Positions 53,173 through 63,155 of a stretch of 64,000 nucleotides of DNA are shown here, piece by piece. The position numbers and the translations under genes were made by a program. The stretch is taken from positions 351,841 through 415,840 of the forward strand of contig PAQM01000006.1 in assembly GCA_002709305.1 (NCBI GenBank), written 5' to 3'. The DNA comes from Crocinitomicaceae bacterium (GTDB lineage: Bacteria > Bacteroidota > Bacteroidia > Flavobacteriales_D > Crocinitomicaceae). Position 1 is the stretch's first letter; each line of letters starts with the position of its first letter. The notes under the pieces are model-generated. The model worked only from the letters and a program-made list of their open reading frames with translations, was not told the origin of the DNA and ran no database searches.

Positions 53173-54210
53173 TCAACAACCATTTGGGCTAAAAGGAACT
53201 CTTGATTGTGCAGAAACTGATTGATCAACAAACATCTTCTTATCATACATAAACTTAGCTGCTACTCCTATCATTGCAGCATTATCAGTACAATATTCAA
53301 ATTTAGGTATGAATATTTCCCAACCTCTATTACAACCTTCTTCTTTTATTTTATCTCTTAAATAGCTATTTGCAGAGACTCCACCTGCTATTGCAATATT
53401 ATCAATACCATAAAATTCTGCAGATTTAATTAGCTTATCAAGTAATACATAAACAATAGAATGTTGAATAGACGCACATAAATCATTTAAATTATCTGAA
53501 ATAAAGTTTCTATTTTTTTTCTCATTCTTTTTTATAAAGTATAGAATTGATGTTTTTAAACCACTAAAACTATAATTAAATCCAGCAACTTTTGGTTTAG
53601 CAAATTGAAACCTATTATGGTCCCCATTTTTCGCATTTTTATCAATTAAAGGGCCACCCGGATATTCAAAGCCAAGTATTTTGGCACTTTTATCAAAAGC
53701 TTCACCTGCCGCATCATCAATAGTTGATCCTACAACCTCCATGTTAAGTGGTGAATGAACTAAAACAATTTGAGTATGACCACCTGATACAGTAAGGCAT
53801 AAAAATGGGAATGTTGGCTTGTTTTTATTCTCATCATCAATAAAATGTGCTAACACATGACCATACATATGATTAACATCAATCAATGGAATATTTAAGG
53901 CTAAAGCCATTGATTTAGCAAAAGAAGTACCTACTATTAATGATCCTAATAAACCTGGACCTTTAGTAAAAGCGACCGCATCAATTTTATCTTTAGTAAT
54001 ACCAGCTCTTTTAATAGCAGTGTCAACAACAGGCACAATGTTTTTCAAATGAGCTCTACTAGCTAGTTCTGGTATTACTCCGCCATACTCACTATGAATT
54101 GACTGACAAGCAATTAAATTTGATAAAACGGTGTAATTTTTGATTACAGATACAGAAGTATCATCACAAGATGATTCAATCGCAAGAATAATGGTCTGTT
54201 TTTGACTCAC
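53173..54210 (-). CDS. tsaD: tRNA N6-adenosine threonylcarbamoyltransferase
   Basis: 345 residues. With TsaB and TsaE it makes t6A37 in tRNAs that read ANN codons. Motifs: LAIESSCDDTS at the N-terminus, HMYGHVLAHF (metal-binding HxxxH, residues 114-118), TVSGGHTQIVL and IAGGVSANSYLR. The start is GTG at 54210, since no ATG is in frame before the conserved LAIESSCDDT. It diverges from the tamB-like gene whose start is only 11 bases away, a pairing common in Flavobacteriales. Confidence 0.96.
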   Translation of the reverse strand: MSQKQTIILAIESSCDDTSVSVIKNYTVLSNLIACQSIHSEYGGVIPELASRAHLKNIVPVVDTAIKRAGITKDKIDAVAFTKGPGLLGSLIVGTSFAKSMALALNIPLIDVNHMYGHVLAHFIDDENKNKPTFPFLCLTVSGGHTQIVLVHSPLNMEVVGSTIDDAAGEAFDKSAKILGFEYPGGPLIDKNAKNGDHNRFQFAKPKVAGFNYSFSGLKTSILYFIKKNEKKNRNFISDNLNDLCASIQHSIVYVLLDKLIKSAEFYGIDNIAIAGGVSANSYLRDKIKEEGCNRGWEIFIPKFEYCTDNAAMIGVAAKFMYDKKMFVDQSVSAQSRVPFSPNGC

Positions 54211-54221
54211 AATGTTTAAGT

Positions 54222-57200
54222 TTGTATAGCTTGTTAAAATTACTCAAAATATCAGGACAAATAATAGCTATTTCATTTGAATGGTTTTTAATCCTATTTA
54301 TTGTATTTAGCTTCGCTATAAGGACTTCTTCATTTCAAACATTTTTAGCAGAAAAAATAGCCTCAAATTTATCTAATAAATTAAATGCAACTGTTGCGAT
54401 TAAAAATGTATATATAGTATTACCAGGTGAACTGGCTATAGAGGATTTCATATTAACTGATACTAATAAAGACACACTCTTTTTCTTAGAAAAAACATAC
54501 ATATCATTAAACAATTATAACATACCAAAAATTTCCGTTGATATAAATTCAATTAGCCTAGAAGGAGGCTATATTCATATTAAACGAGATAAAAATGCAA
54601 AATTTAATTATGCATTTTTAAAAAATTATTTCTTTAACAAAAAAAGAAAAAAGAAAAATCCAATAATCAAAATTGACAAATTAAATCTAAAAAACATAAC
54701 TTTTAAATATGATGATTATCGAAAAAAGAAACGAAATTATGGGGTTGATTATTTTCACTTAAAAACAGAGGGGATTAATGGGAAAGTAGAAAACTTCAAA
54801 TACCATAATGGTCTTTATTATGGTGATATAAAAACATTAAATCTTAAAGAAAAATCTGGTTTTACACTAGAGGATTTTAAAGCAAATGCTTCAATATCTA
54901 ACAAAGGTATTTATCTAAAAAAACTTATGATAACTTCTGAAAAATCAGAAGTTGAATCAGACAAGTTTAATATGATTTCAAATGGATTAGACGACTTTAA
55001 ATATTTTGTTGATAGTGTGGAATTTGACGCAAGGTTAAATAAAAGTTCTATTGATCTATCTGAAACTTCATTATTTGCTCATTTTTTAAAAGGCATGAAC
55101 GATACTATTGAATTATCTACCTCGATAGAAAAAAAATTCAAATGTCTAAAGCTGAAAAATTTTGATTTAAAAATATTAAACAAAACTCAAGTTAAAGGAA
55201 CTATAAATTTACCTGATTATAGAAACATTAAAAGTTCTTTTTTTAATGAACGAATAGATTACGCATATATTGATATTGTAGAATTAGAATCTATTAAACT
55301 ACCAAATTCCTTAAACTTAAGCCATATTAAATTAGACCCGACAATAAAACGTTTAAAATACATTAAAACAAGAGACATTCAATTAGATGGATTTTATTCA
55401 CAGTTCGTAATAGCAGGTAAGGACATAAAGACTAAACTAGGAAGTATTAAAATAGACAATGGGATTCTATTTAAAAAAAATCTAGCAAAAAATATCTATA
55501 CATTTCAACAATCTAATAGCAATAAATATGATATTAAAATTGAAAAATTCAACCTAGGGGAATTAATAAAAAACAAGAATATTGGTTTAATCGATGGTTT
55601 ATTTTTCTTGTCTGGAGAAATCAAAAACATTAATGAAATATCATTTAATTCAATAATTGGTGAAGTAAATCGTTTTGACTATTTAAATTACCCATACAAT
55701 AAAATAAAAATTATTGAGGGTAATTTAATTGATAAAAAATTCGAAGGTAAAATTGATATTAAAGATGACAATGTTGACCTCACTTATAATGGGAGTATTG
55801 ATTTCAAAGACGAACTTCATCTTAAATTTGATATAGAAGTAAATAATGCACTATTAAATCAATTAAATATATCAAAAAAGAAATCAAAATTTTCATCAAA
55901 TATTACATTTGATATACAAGGTGACAATCCAAATAAATATAGAGGTTCTGTTGTATTATATGATTTTATCTTGAGCGAAGAAAATAAAAAAATAAATGTT
56001 CCATCAATTACAATTAATATTCAAAGAGATAAAGAAAACGATTACTTAAGCGTATTAAGTGATATTGTCGAATTAAATGTTAAAGGAAAAGTTAATATGA
56101 ATGAAATTGTAAATAATTTCAACAACCAATTTTATAGAATATTTCCAGCATTATTTAATTATAAAAATAAATATGATTTTAATAAAAATAATCACTTTGA
56201 ATTTGACCTTACAATTAATGATTCTAAAAATTTACTTTCGATAATCTATCCATCATTATATGTTGCACCTAAAACTACTTTTTCAGGTCACTATTATGAA
56301 GATTCATCATTTTTTTTAGCAACTCTAAAGTCTGATTCTATTTTTTTTGATAATCTAAAGTCATATGGAATTGATTGTTATCAATCAGTAAATAAAAATG
56401 ATTTATCAGTATCAATAAAAAGTAATCAGAGTATTTATAATGACTCTCTAAAATTTAATCAACTACTTTTTTCCTCTATCGGAAAATTAAATGGACTTGA
56501 GTCTAATATTTCATGGAAATCAAAAAATAAAATATCATCATTAGTGAAATGGTCAACATCATTTATTGATGAAACACACTACAAAATGTTTCTAGACACT
56601 TCATATTTCCATATAAACTCTAATAAATGGCACATAGAAAATCAATCTGAATTTACATTTAATAATGACACAATACATGTTGAAAAATTTCTATTAACTA
56701 GAAATAATCAAATAATATCAGCTGATGGATACTTATCAAAAAAAGATAAACATAAGTTGAAATTTAACATACAAAAACTAGATTTATCAGAATTATCTAA
56801 CTTAATTTCAAAGGTTCCATTAAAAGGAATTTTTAATTCAAGAGGTTACATATCTAACCCAATAAATAATTTTGATTATGAAGGTAAAGCAACTATAGAA
56901 AAATTTACAATTCAAAATCAACTCTTAGGAGACATCAATTTATCTTCTTTTTGGAAACCAATAAGTAAAAGTATTTCTTTAGATGGTAATTTAACATACA
57001 AGGAAGAAAAAACATTTGATTTTATAGGTGATTATTATCCTTATATGAAAAAAAATAAATTAGATTTTAATTTAATTTTTGATAATACTGATATTCAATT
57101 TACCAATGCTCTTCTTAATCCAGATGTTCTATCAGAAATAAAAGGATACTTAAAAGGAAAACTTAAAATATCAGGGGATATAGAAAAACCAAATTTTGAT

Positions 57201-58751
57201 GGATATATCTCTTTAATAACTGGTTCTGCAAAATTAGAATTACTAGGAACACATTTTGAAATAGAGGGACCTATTAAAGTCGATAATTCTAGTTTCTATA
57301 TTAATGAAATTCCTTTATTCGATGAAGAAGGAAATGCAGGAAAACTAACAGGTTCTGTTTACCATGATAATTTTAAAAACTTTAATTTTGACGTAAGTAT
57401 TGATCTTGAGGAAGATGCTATAAATAAAGATCCTTTAATACCCTGGAAGTCAATGCCATTAAATAAATTTTTAATTCTAAATTCTAAATATAAATCTGGA
57501 GATATTTATTATGGTAAAGGATATGCTACTGGGATGATTGATATTTTTGGTTATTCAAATAATCTTGATATAACAGTAAATCTTGAAACAAAAGAAGGTA
57601 CAAAAATAAATATTCCTATGTATGGTATCAAAGAAATAGAAGACGAAAACTTTATACACTTTGTTAATAAAAAAAATACAATAAATACACTAGAACCAAA
57701 AATTGATTTCACCGGTGTTAACCTAGATTTGAATTTTAAAATTACACCTAGTGCAGAAGTTAAAATTATTTTTAATGAAAAATTAGAAGATGAAATTACA
57801 GCAAATGGTCAAGGAGATTTAAATATTACTCTAAATAAAATAGGAGATGTAAATATGAATGGAATATACACAGTGAAAAATGGTGTTTATGACTTTGCAA
57901 TGGGTCTTATAAAACAAAAATTTTATATAGAAAATGGAGGTAGTATTAGTTGGACAGGAGATCCATATAATGCAATTCTTGATTTAAACACTTTTTATCG
58001 TGTAAATGCTAATATTTCAACAGTTCAACAAACAAACATAAACACTAATGAAATCAATGAAAAAGAAATACTTTGTTATCTTAATCTAAAAGAATCTTTA
58101 GTAAAACCAGCTATAAATTTTAAAATTGAATCACCAACTTCTTCTGATTTTGAAAAATCAATATTAAATCAAATAAATTCAGATCAAGCAGAGCTAAATA
58201 GACAATTTTTTTCATTATTACTTTGGAGAAGGTTTCAACCAATAGCTGGAAATATATCAGCAGATGGTAGCGGAGCTTTAGACTTAATCTCAAACCAGAT
58301 AAATTCTATGCTATCAAAAGTATCTTCAGATTATAGGCTAAATGTAAATCTAGACTCAGATAAACTAACAGGTGAAGATACATATGAATTCGGTGTTACT
58401 AAAGGTTTTTTAGACAATAGATTAATCTTATCAGGAAGCTTTGGGATTGAGAATCAAAAGATAGACGAATCAAAAGATAGAAGTTCAATTATAGGAGATG
58501 TTCGTCTTGAATATCTTTTAAACGAAAATGGAACTTTTAGAATAAATATATTTAATGAATCAAACAATAATAGAATTATTCAGAACCAAGACCAAGGTCC
58601 ATTTACTCAAGGTGCTGGATTACATTACCAAGAAGATTTTAATAATATTAAAGACTTTAAAGCAATTCAATATTTCTTCGATATTTTTAGAAAAAAACAA
58701 AACAAAAGATATCCAATAAAACGTAAAAGAAGACAAGTATCTATTAAATAA
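54222..58751 (+). CDS. TamB-like translocation and assembly module protein
   Basis: 1509 residues. An N-terminal membrane anchor (about residues 15-35) is followed by a very long beta-rich, AsmA/TamB-type repeat region, and the C-terminus is a DUF490/TamB domain, with EGTKINIPMYGIKEIEDENFIHF, GVYDFAMGLIKQKFYIENGGSISWTGDPYNAILDLNT and GVTKGFLDNRLILSGSFG. TamB-family proteins bridge the inner and outer membranes, helping outer-membrane protein assembly or carrying lipids. No tamA (BamA-like) gene is adjacent. The start is uncertain: the frame has no ATG, and TTG 54222 or TTG 54231 are the options. A 9-bp hairpin lies after the gene. Confidence 0.88.
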   Translation: MYSLLKLLKISGQIIAISFEWFLILFIVFSFAIRTSSFQTFLAEKIASNLSNKLNATVAIKNVYIVLPGELAIEDFILTDTNKDTLFFLEKTYISLNNYNIPKISVDINSISLEGGYIHIKRDKNAKFNYAFLKNYFFNKKRKKKNPIIKIDKLNLKNITFKYDDYRKKKRNYGVDYFHLKTEGINGKVENFKYHNGLYYGDIKTLNLKEKSGFTLEDFKANASISNKGIYLKKLMITSEKSEVESDKFNMISNGLDDFKYFVDSVEFDARLNKSSIDLSETSLFAHFLKGMNDTIELSTSIEKKFKCLKLKNFDLKILNKTQVKGTINLPDYRNIKSSFFNERIDYAYIDIVELESIKLPNSLNLSHIKLDPTIKRLKYIKTRDIQLDGFYSQFVIAGKDIKTKLGSIKIDNGILFKKNLAKNIYTFQQSNSNKYDIKIEKFNLGELIKNKNIGLIDGLFFLSGEIKNINEISFNSIIGEVNRFDYLNYPYNKIKIIEGNLIDKKFEGKIDIKDDNVDLTYNGSIDFKDELHLKFDIEVNNALLNQLNISKKKSKFSSNITFDIQGDNPNKYRGSVVLYDFILSEENKKINVPSITINIQRDKENDYLSVLSDIVELNVKGKVNMNEIVNNFNNQFYRIFPALFNYKNKYDFNKNNHFEFDLTINDSKNLLSIIYPSLYVAPKTTFSGHYYEDSSFFLATLKSDSIFFDNLKSYGIDCYQSVNKNDLSVSIKSNQSIYNDSLKFNQLLFSSIGKLNGLESNISWKSKNKISSLVKWSTSFIDETHYKMFLDTSYFHINSNKWHIENQSEFTFNNDTIHVEKFLLTRNNQIISADGYLSKKDKHKLKFNIQKLDLSELSNLISKVPLKGIFNSRGYISNPINNFDYEGKATIEKFTIQNQLLGDINLSSFWKPISKSISLDGNLTYKEEKTFDFIGDYYPYMKKNKLDFNLIFDNTDIQFTNALLNPDVLSEIKGYLKGKLKISGDIEKPNFDGYISLITGSAKLELLGTHFEIEGPIKVDNSSFYINEIPLFDEEGNAGKLTGSVYHDNFKNFNFDVSIDLEEDAINKDPLIPWKSMPLNKFLILNSKYKSGDIYYGKGYATGMIDIFGYSNNLDITVNLETKEGTKINIPMYGIKEIEDENFIHFVNKKNTINTLEPKIDFTGVNLDLNFKITPSAEVKIIFNEKLEDEITANGQGDLNITLNKIGDVNMNGIYTVKNGVYDFAMGLIKQKFYIENGGSISWTGDPYNAILDLNTFYRVNANISTVQQTNINTNEINEKEILCYLNLKESLVKPAINFKIESPTSSDFEKSILNQINSDQAELNRQFFSLLLWRRFQPIAGNISADGSGALDLISNQINSMLSKVSSDYRLNVNLDSDKLTGEDTYEFGVTKGFLDNRLILSGSFGIENQKIDESKDRSSIIGDVRLEYLLNENGTFRINIFNESNNNRIIQNQDQGPFTQGAGLHYQEDFNNIKDFKAIQYFFDIFRKKQNKRYPIKRKRRQVSIK

Positions 58752-58756
58752 TACGA

Positions 58757-58780
58757 TAGATAAAGAGACGGCTTTATCTA
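58757..58780. repeat. Hairpin between the tamB-like gene and accC
   Basis: TAGATAAAG (58757-58765) and CTTTATCTA (58772-58780) form a 9-bp stem with a 6-base loop, right after the tamB-like stop. No T-run follows, so it is not a standard terminator; it may stabilise an mRNA end or separate the two genes. Confidence 0.55.
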
Positions 58781-58836
58781 AAGTTAAAAGCTGAAAAATT
58801 AATATATTCGTAATATATATTGATATACTCGAATAA

Positions 58837-60324
58837 ATGAAAAAAGTACTTATTGCAAATAGAGGAGAAATTGCTCGAAGAATAATCAAAACTTTAAAGA
58901 AAATGAACATTCAGAGTGTAGCAATATACTCTGATGCTGACACAAATTCTCCACATGTAAATGAAGCTGACGAATCTTTATACGTTGGTGCAAGTCCATC
59001 TAGTGAAAGTTATTTAAATCAAGATTTGATATTAAAACATTGTAAAGATTTAAATATTGATGCTATTCATCCTGGTTATGGCTTTTTATCTGAAAATGCT
59101 GATTTTGCAAAAAAAGTAAAAAATGCAGGAATAACTTTTATTGGCCCATCACCTCAAGCAATGGAATTAATGGGAGACAAATTAAGTGCAAAAAAGGCTG
59201 TTAAAGAATTTAATGTACCATTAGTACCAGGAATTGATCACCCAATTAGCGATAGTAAAGAAGCAAAAAAGATTGCAAAAGAAATAGGTTATCCTGTATT
59301 AATTAAAGCATCTGCTGGTGGTGGTGGAAAAGGCATGAGATTAGTTGAATCAGAAGATAATATAGAAGAACAAATGCAACTTGCTCAAAATGAAGCAAGA
59401 TCTTCTTTTGGAAATGATGCTTGCTTTGTTGAAAAGTTTGTAACAAAACCACGTCATATAGAAATACAAGTATTCGCAGATAAAAAAGGAAATACTATAT
59501 ACTTATTTGAGCGAGAATGTTCAATACAAAGAAGACACCAAAAAGTAATTGAAGAAGCTCCAAGTTCAATACTAACTCCTGAGCTAAGGAAGAAAATGGG
59601 TGAAGCAGCTGTCAATGTATGTAAATCATGTAAATATGAAGGAGCTGGAACAGTAGAGTTCTTACTCGATGCAGATCTTAACTTTTATTTCTTAGAAATG
59701 AACACTAGACTTCAAGTGGAGCATCCTGTTACAGAAGAAATAACTGGTTTAGATTTAGTTGAATGGCAAATTCTTATTGCTAGAGGTGAAGAACTTCCAA
59801 AAAAACAAAATGAATTAAATATAAATGGTCATGCTATTGAATTAAGAGTTTATGCAGAAGATACATTAAACAATTTTATACCCGATATTGGAAATTTAAA
59901 ACGTTATAGAATACCTTCAGGTAAAAATATTCGTGTTGATGATGCATTTTCTGAAGGTATGGATATACCAATATATTATGACCCAATGATTGCTAAACTA
60001 ATAGTTTGGGATGAAACAAGAGAAAAAGCAATAAAAAAAATGGTTGAAGCAATTGATAAATATCAAATATCCGGAATTAAAACTACACTTGATTTTGGAA
60101 AATATGTTTTAAAACATCCTTCCTTTATATCGGGTGATTTTGACACAAATTTCATTAAAAATCATTTTCAAAATCCAAGAATCATGTATTCATCTATGCA
60201 AGAAGAAAAAGAGATGTTAAAAAATAGTTTAGATAAAATATGGTGTGACTTAAAAAATAAAAATTGTCAAGAATATTCATCAAAAGAAATAACTAGTAGT
60301 TGGAAAAATAAAAGAATTAAATAA
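58837..60324 (+). CDS. accC: Biotin carboxylase subunit of an acyl-CoA carboxylase
   Basis: 495 residues, slightly longer than the 449 of E. coli AccC. ATP-dependent carboxylation of biotin. Motifs: LIANRGEIARRII, HPGYGFLSENADFA, the ATP-grasp loop IKASAGGGGKGMR (about residues 157-169), FERECSIQRRHQKVIEEAPS, and EMNTRLQVEHPVTEE. The last 45 residues are charged and not part of the core. No biotin carrier or carboxyltransferase gene is adjacent, so it could serve acetyl-CoA or propionyl-CoA carboxylase. It is followed by sucC after 108 bases. Confidence 0.9.
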   Translation: MKKVLIANRGEIARRIIKTLKKMNIQSVAIYSDADTNSPHVNEADESLYVGASPSSESYLNQDLILKHCKDLNIDAIHPGYGFLSENADFAKKVKNAGITFIGPSPQAMELMGDKLSAKKAVKEFNVPLVPGIDHPISDSKEAKKIAKEIGYPVLIKASAGGGGKGMRLVESEDNIEEQMQLAQNEARSSFGNDACFVEKFVTKPRHIEIQVFADKKGNTIYLFERECSIQRRHQKVIEEAPSSILTPELRKKMGEAAVNVCKSCKYEGAGTVEFLLDADLNFYFLEMNTRLQVEHPVTEEITGLDLVEWQILIARGEELPKKQNELNINGHAIELRVYAEDTLNNFIPDIGNLKRYRIPSGKNIRVDDAFSEGMDIPIYYDPMIAKLIVWDETREKAIKKMVEAIDKYQISGIKTTLDFGKYVLKHPSFISGDFDTNFIKNHFQNPRIMYSSMQEEKEMLKNSLDKIWCDLKNKNCQEYSSKEITSSWKNKRIK

Positions 60325-60404
60325 TTAATATTCAATTAAATTTCCTTTCTTATTTCTAACAAAGAAAAAATCAAAATGAATTAAGACTTTCCAATAAATC
60401 CTAT

Positions 60405-60412
60405 TAATTTTG
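60405..60412 (+). promoter_or_regulatory. -7 element for sucC
   Basis: TAATTTTG matches TAnnTTTG and lies 20 bases before the sucC ATG. No TTG at the usual -33 spacing. Confidence 0.4.
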
Positions 60413-60432
60413 ACTATCATAATTAAAAAAAA

Positions 60433-61644
60433 ATGAACTTACACGAATATCAAGGTAAATCAATATTAAAAAAATTTGGTGTAGCTATCCAAGAAGGAAA
60501 AGTAGTTGAACAAATTGAAGATGCAGAATCTATAGCTAAAAAACTTTCTGATGAAACGGGAACTAAATGGTTTGTAATTAAAGCTCAAATTCATGCAGGT
60601 GGACGTGGAAAAGGAACTGTTTCTGAAACTGGATCTCACGGCGTTGTATTAGCTAAAGGAATAGATAAAGTAAATGAAACAGTAAAGGGAATATTAGGAG
60701 GACACTTAAATACTGCTCAAACAAATGGTGTTGGTAAACTTGTCAATAAAGTATTAATTGCTGAAGATGTTTATTACCCTGGAGACAGTGAACCTTCTGA
60801 ATTTTACATGTCGGTTTTATTAGATAGAGAGGTTGGACGTAACATTATTATGTATTCAACTGAAGGTGGAATGGATATTGAAACTGTTGCTGAAGAAACT
60901 CCACATTTAATTTTTAAAGAAGAAGTTGATCCTCGTGTTGGACTTCAAGGTTTTCAAACAAGAAAAATTGCATATAATTTAGGTCTATCGGGTAAAGCCA
61001 TGAAAGAAATGACCAAGTTTGTAACTGCATTATACAATGCTTATGAAGGATGTGATGCTTCAATGCTTGAAATTAATCCAGTTTTAAAAACATCTGACGA
61101 TAAAATTATTGCTGTTGATGCTAAAGTTACCCTAGATGACTCTAGCCTATTCCGTCATTCCGAATATGCATTAATGAGAGATAAATCTGAAGAAGACTCA
61201 ACTGAAATTGAGGCGGATGAAGCTGGATTAAACTTTGTCAAATTAGATGGAAATGTTGGATGTATGGTAAACGGTGCAGGACTTGCAATGGCTACTATGG
61301 ATATTATAAAATTATCAGGAGGAAACCCTGCAAATTTTCTTGATGTAGGTGGAACTGCAGATGCAGAACGTGTTGAAAAAGCTTTTAATATTATTTTAAA
61401 AGATAAAAATGTAAAGGCAATTCTAATTAACATATTTGGAGGCATTGTTAGATGTGATCGTGTTGCCCAAGGGATTGTTGATGCTTATCAAAATTATGGT
61501 TCATTTCCGGTACCACTTATTGTACGTTTACAAGGGACTAACGCAAAAGAAGCTAAAGAATTAATTGATAATTCTGGATTAGATGTGATTTCTGTCGTTC
61601 AACTACAAGATGCGGCTGATAAAGTAAAAGAAGTCTTATCTTAA
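60433..61644 (+). CDS. sucC: Succinate--CoA ligase, beta subunit
   Basis: 403 residues. Makes ATP (or GTP) and succinate from succinyl-CoA in the TCA cycle with SucD. N-terminal MNLHEYQGKSILKKFGV, ATP-grasp WFVIKAQIHAGGRGKG, LEINPV, and the C-terminal CoA-ligase domain with GAGLAMATMDIIKLSGGNPANFLDVGG and NIFGGIVRCDRVAQG. sucD is not next to it, which is normal in many Flavobacteriia. map follows 82 bases downstream. Confidence 0.97.
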   Translation: MNLHEYQGKSILKKFGVAIQEGKVVEQIEDAESIAKKLSDETGTKWFVIKAQIHAGGRGKGTVSETGSHGVVLAKGIDKVNETVKGILGGHLNTAQTNGVGKLVNKVLIAEDVYYPGDSEPSEFYMSVLLDREVGRNIIMYSTEGGMDIETVAEETPHLIFKEEVDPRVGLQGFQTRKIAYNLGLSGKAMKEMTKFVTALYNAYEGCDASMLEINPVLKTSDDKIIAVDAKVTLDDSSLFRHSEYALMRDKSEEDSTEIEADEAGLNFVKLDGNVGCMVNGAGLAMATMDIIKLSGGNPANFLDVGGTADAERVEKAFNIILKDKNVKAILINIFGGIVRCDRVAQGIVDAYQNYGSFPVPLIVRLQGTNAKEAKELIDNSGLDVISVVQLQDAADKVKEVLS

Positions 61645-61726
61645 TAAACCAAGAATCTATTTATATTAATTCAAATTAAAAACTTTTCACAGAAATAATA
61701 CTAACTAATAATTTCTATTATAATAG

Positions 61727-62503
61727 ATGATTATTTACAAGACAGAACAGGAAATTAATATAATGCGTGAAGCTGCTCAAATTGTGAGTAGAACTTTAGG
61801 TAAATGTGCAGAAATAATTGCACCAGGTATTACTCCATTTGAAATGGATAAAATGGCTGAAGAGTATATATTATCGCAAGATGCTATTCCTGGATTTAAA
61901 GGACTATATGGTTGTCCTAGTACACTACTTATTTCTGTTAATGAACAAGTAGTTCATGGACTACCAACAAAAAAACCTTTTAAAGAAGGTGATATAGTTT
62001 CAATTGATTGTGGCTCTTTATATAAAGGATATTATGGTGATCATGCATACACATTTAAAGTTGGAAAAATATCCGAAGAAAAAGAAAAACTCCTAAAAGT
62101 TACATTAGAATGTTTAATGCTAGGTATATCAGAATCTAAAGAAGGTAATCGTATTGGAGATATTGGATATGCAATACAAAATCATGCTGAAAAGAATGGA
62201 TATGGTGTAGTTAGAGATTTAGTTGGTCATGGATTAGGAAAAAAACTTCATGAAGATCCTCAAGTACCCAATTACGGTCGCAGAGGAAAAGGCAAAAAAA
62301 TAAAAAATGGATTGACTATTGCTATAGAACCAATGATTAATATGGGAACACATAAAGTCACACAATTAGATGATAATTGGACAATTGTAACCGAAGACGG
62401 TCTTCCTAGTGCGCATTTTGAACATAATATTGCTATAATTAATGGAAAACCAGAAATTCTTTCGACATTCAAATATATTGATGAAGCCTTGAAGAAAAAA
62501 TAA
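61727..62503 (+). CDS. map: Methionine aminopeptidase, type I
   Basis: 258 residues, type Ia length. Removes the initiator Met from nascent proteins. Dinuclear metal ligands are visible: VSIDCGSLYKGYYGDHAYTF (two Asp), GHGLGKKLHEDP (His), IAIEPM (Glu) and the final Glu in TVVTED-like TIVTEDGLPSAHFEHN. The last base of its TAA stop is the first base of the ATG of the next gene. Confidence 0.97.
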   Translation: MIIYKTEQEINIMREAAQIVSRTLGKCAEIIAPGITPFEMDKMAEEYILSQDAIPGFKGLYGCPSTLLISVNEQVVHGLPTKKPFKEGDIVSIDCGSLYKGYYGDHAYTFKVGKISEEKEKLLKVTLECLMLGISESKEGNRIGDIGYAIQNHAEKNGYGVVRDLVGHGLGKKLHEDPQVPNYGRRGKGKKIKNGLTIAIEPMINMGTHKVTQLDDNWTIVTEDGLPSAHFEHNIAIINGKPEILSTFKYIDEALKKK

Positions 62504-63078
62504 TGAAAAAAGAAAATAAACTTATCTTTATTACATCTTTAACTCTATTATTATACGCGTTAATCATTTTATTCGATAAAGGAGTATTTCTGTTTCCTTT
62601 TCCATTGAATGAAATTATTATCTTAATCATTGCATTACAATTTGCATATTGGAATTTTAAAAAATACAAAGTAGTTTCTTTAATTCTTATTATAATTGGA
62701 TTACTTAGTTCACTTAGCAATGAATACTATTGGTCAATACTATTCAACTTTGAAAAAATGAGCCAATTTTCAAATACAATTATCACTGATGTATTTGAAT
62801 TAATAAAATCAATTTCAATAATTATATTAAGTATTATATTCGGAAGAAAACAAAAAAATAATCTGAATTATATCTTGTCAATTTTATTTTGTTTCACTTT
62901 TATTATTGGAATCATCATATCAGATTATCTATATTCTAGCATAATAATATGTTTCTCATATCTAATTATGATTTTTTCGATTAAAATAAAAAGTGTTTAT
63001 AAACCTATTAATGTGTTTTGGATTTTGCTACTAATATTAGAATCAACTAAATTACTTTCTATTTCTATGAGTAAGTAA
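62503..63078 (+). CDS. Small integral membrane protein of unknown function
   Basis: 191 residues with about six hydrophobic segments (around residues 8-24, 33-50, 56-72, 97-114, 122-140 and 142-160). No recognisable domain. Its start codon overlaps the map stop by one base (TAATG), so it is translationally coupled to map. Codon use is very AT-rich, like the neighbours. It may be a lineage-specific membrane protein. Confidence 0.65.
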   Translation: MKKENKLIFITSLTLLLYALIILFDKGVFLFPFPLNEIIILIIALQFAYWNFKKYKVVSLILIIIGLLSSLSNEYYWSILFNFEKMSQFSNTIITDVFELIKSISIIILSIIFGRKQKNNLNYILSILFCFTFIIGIIISDYLYSSIIICFSYLIMIFSIKIKSVYKPINVFWILLLILESTKLLSISMSK

Positions 63079-63098
63079 AAAACTTTTTTATTAAAATC

Positions 63099-63129
63099 TT
63101 GTTCTATAATCTTTGATTTACTAGCTTTG
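63099..63129 (+). promoter_or_regulatory. Promoter of tRNA-Ser(GCT)
   Basis: TTG at 63099-63101, 20-base spacer, TAGCTTTG at 63122-63129: a full Bacteroidota promoter. The predicted start near 63134 falls in a perfect inverted repeat. Confidence 0.65.
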
Positions 63130-63132
63130 CCG

Positions 63133-63148
63133 TCACTTTACAAAGTGA
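63133..63148. repeat. Inverted repeat at the predicted start of the tRNA-Ser(GCT) transcript
   Basis: TCACTTT and AAAGTGA arms of 7 bp flank a 2-base centre (AC). It lies right after the -7 element and could be an operator or a 5' mRNA hairpin. Confidence 0.5.
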
Positions 63149-63155
63149 ATGAAAT

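Noticed and set aside
58620..58910. Minus-strand ORF over the tamB-like/accC junction
   Set aside because: Antisense to two well-supported genes, hydrophobic only because of the A/T-rich complement.
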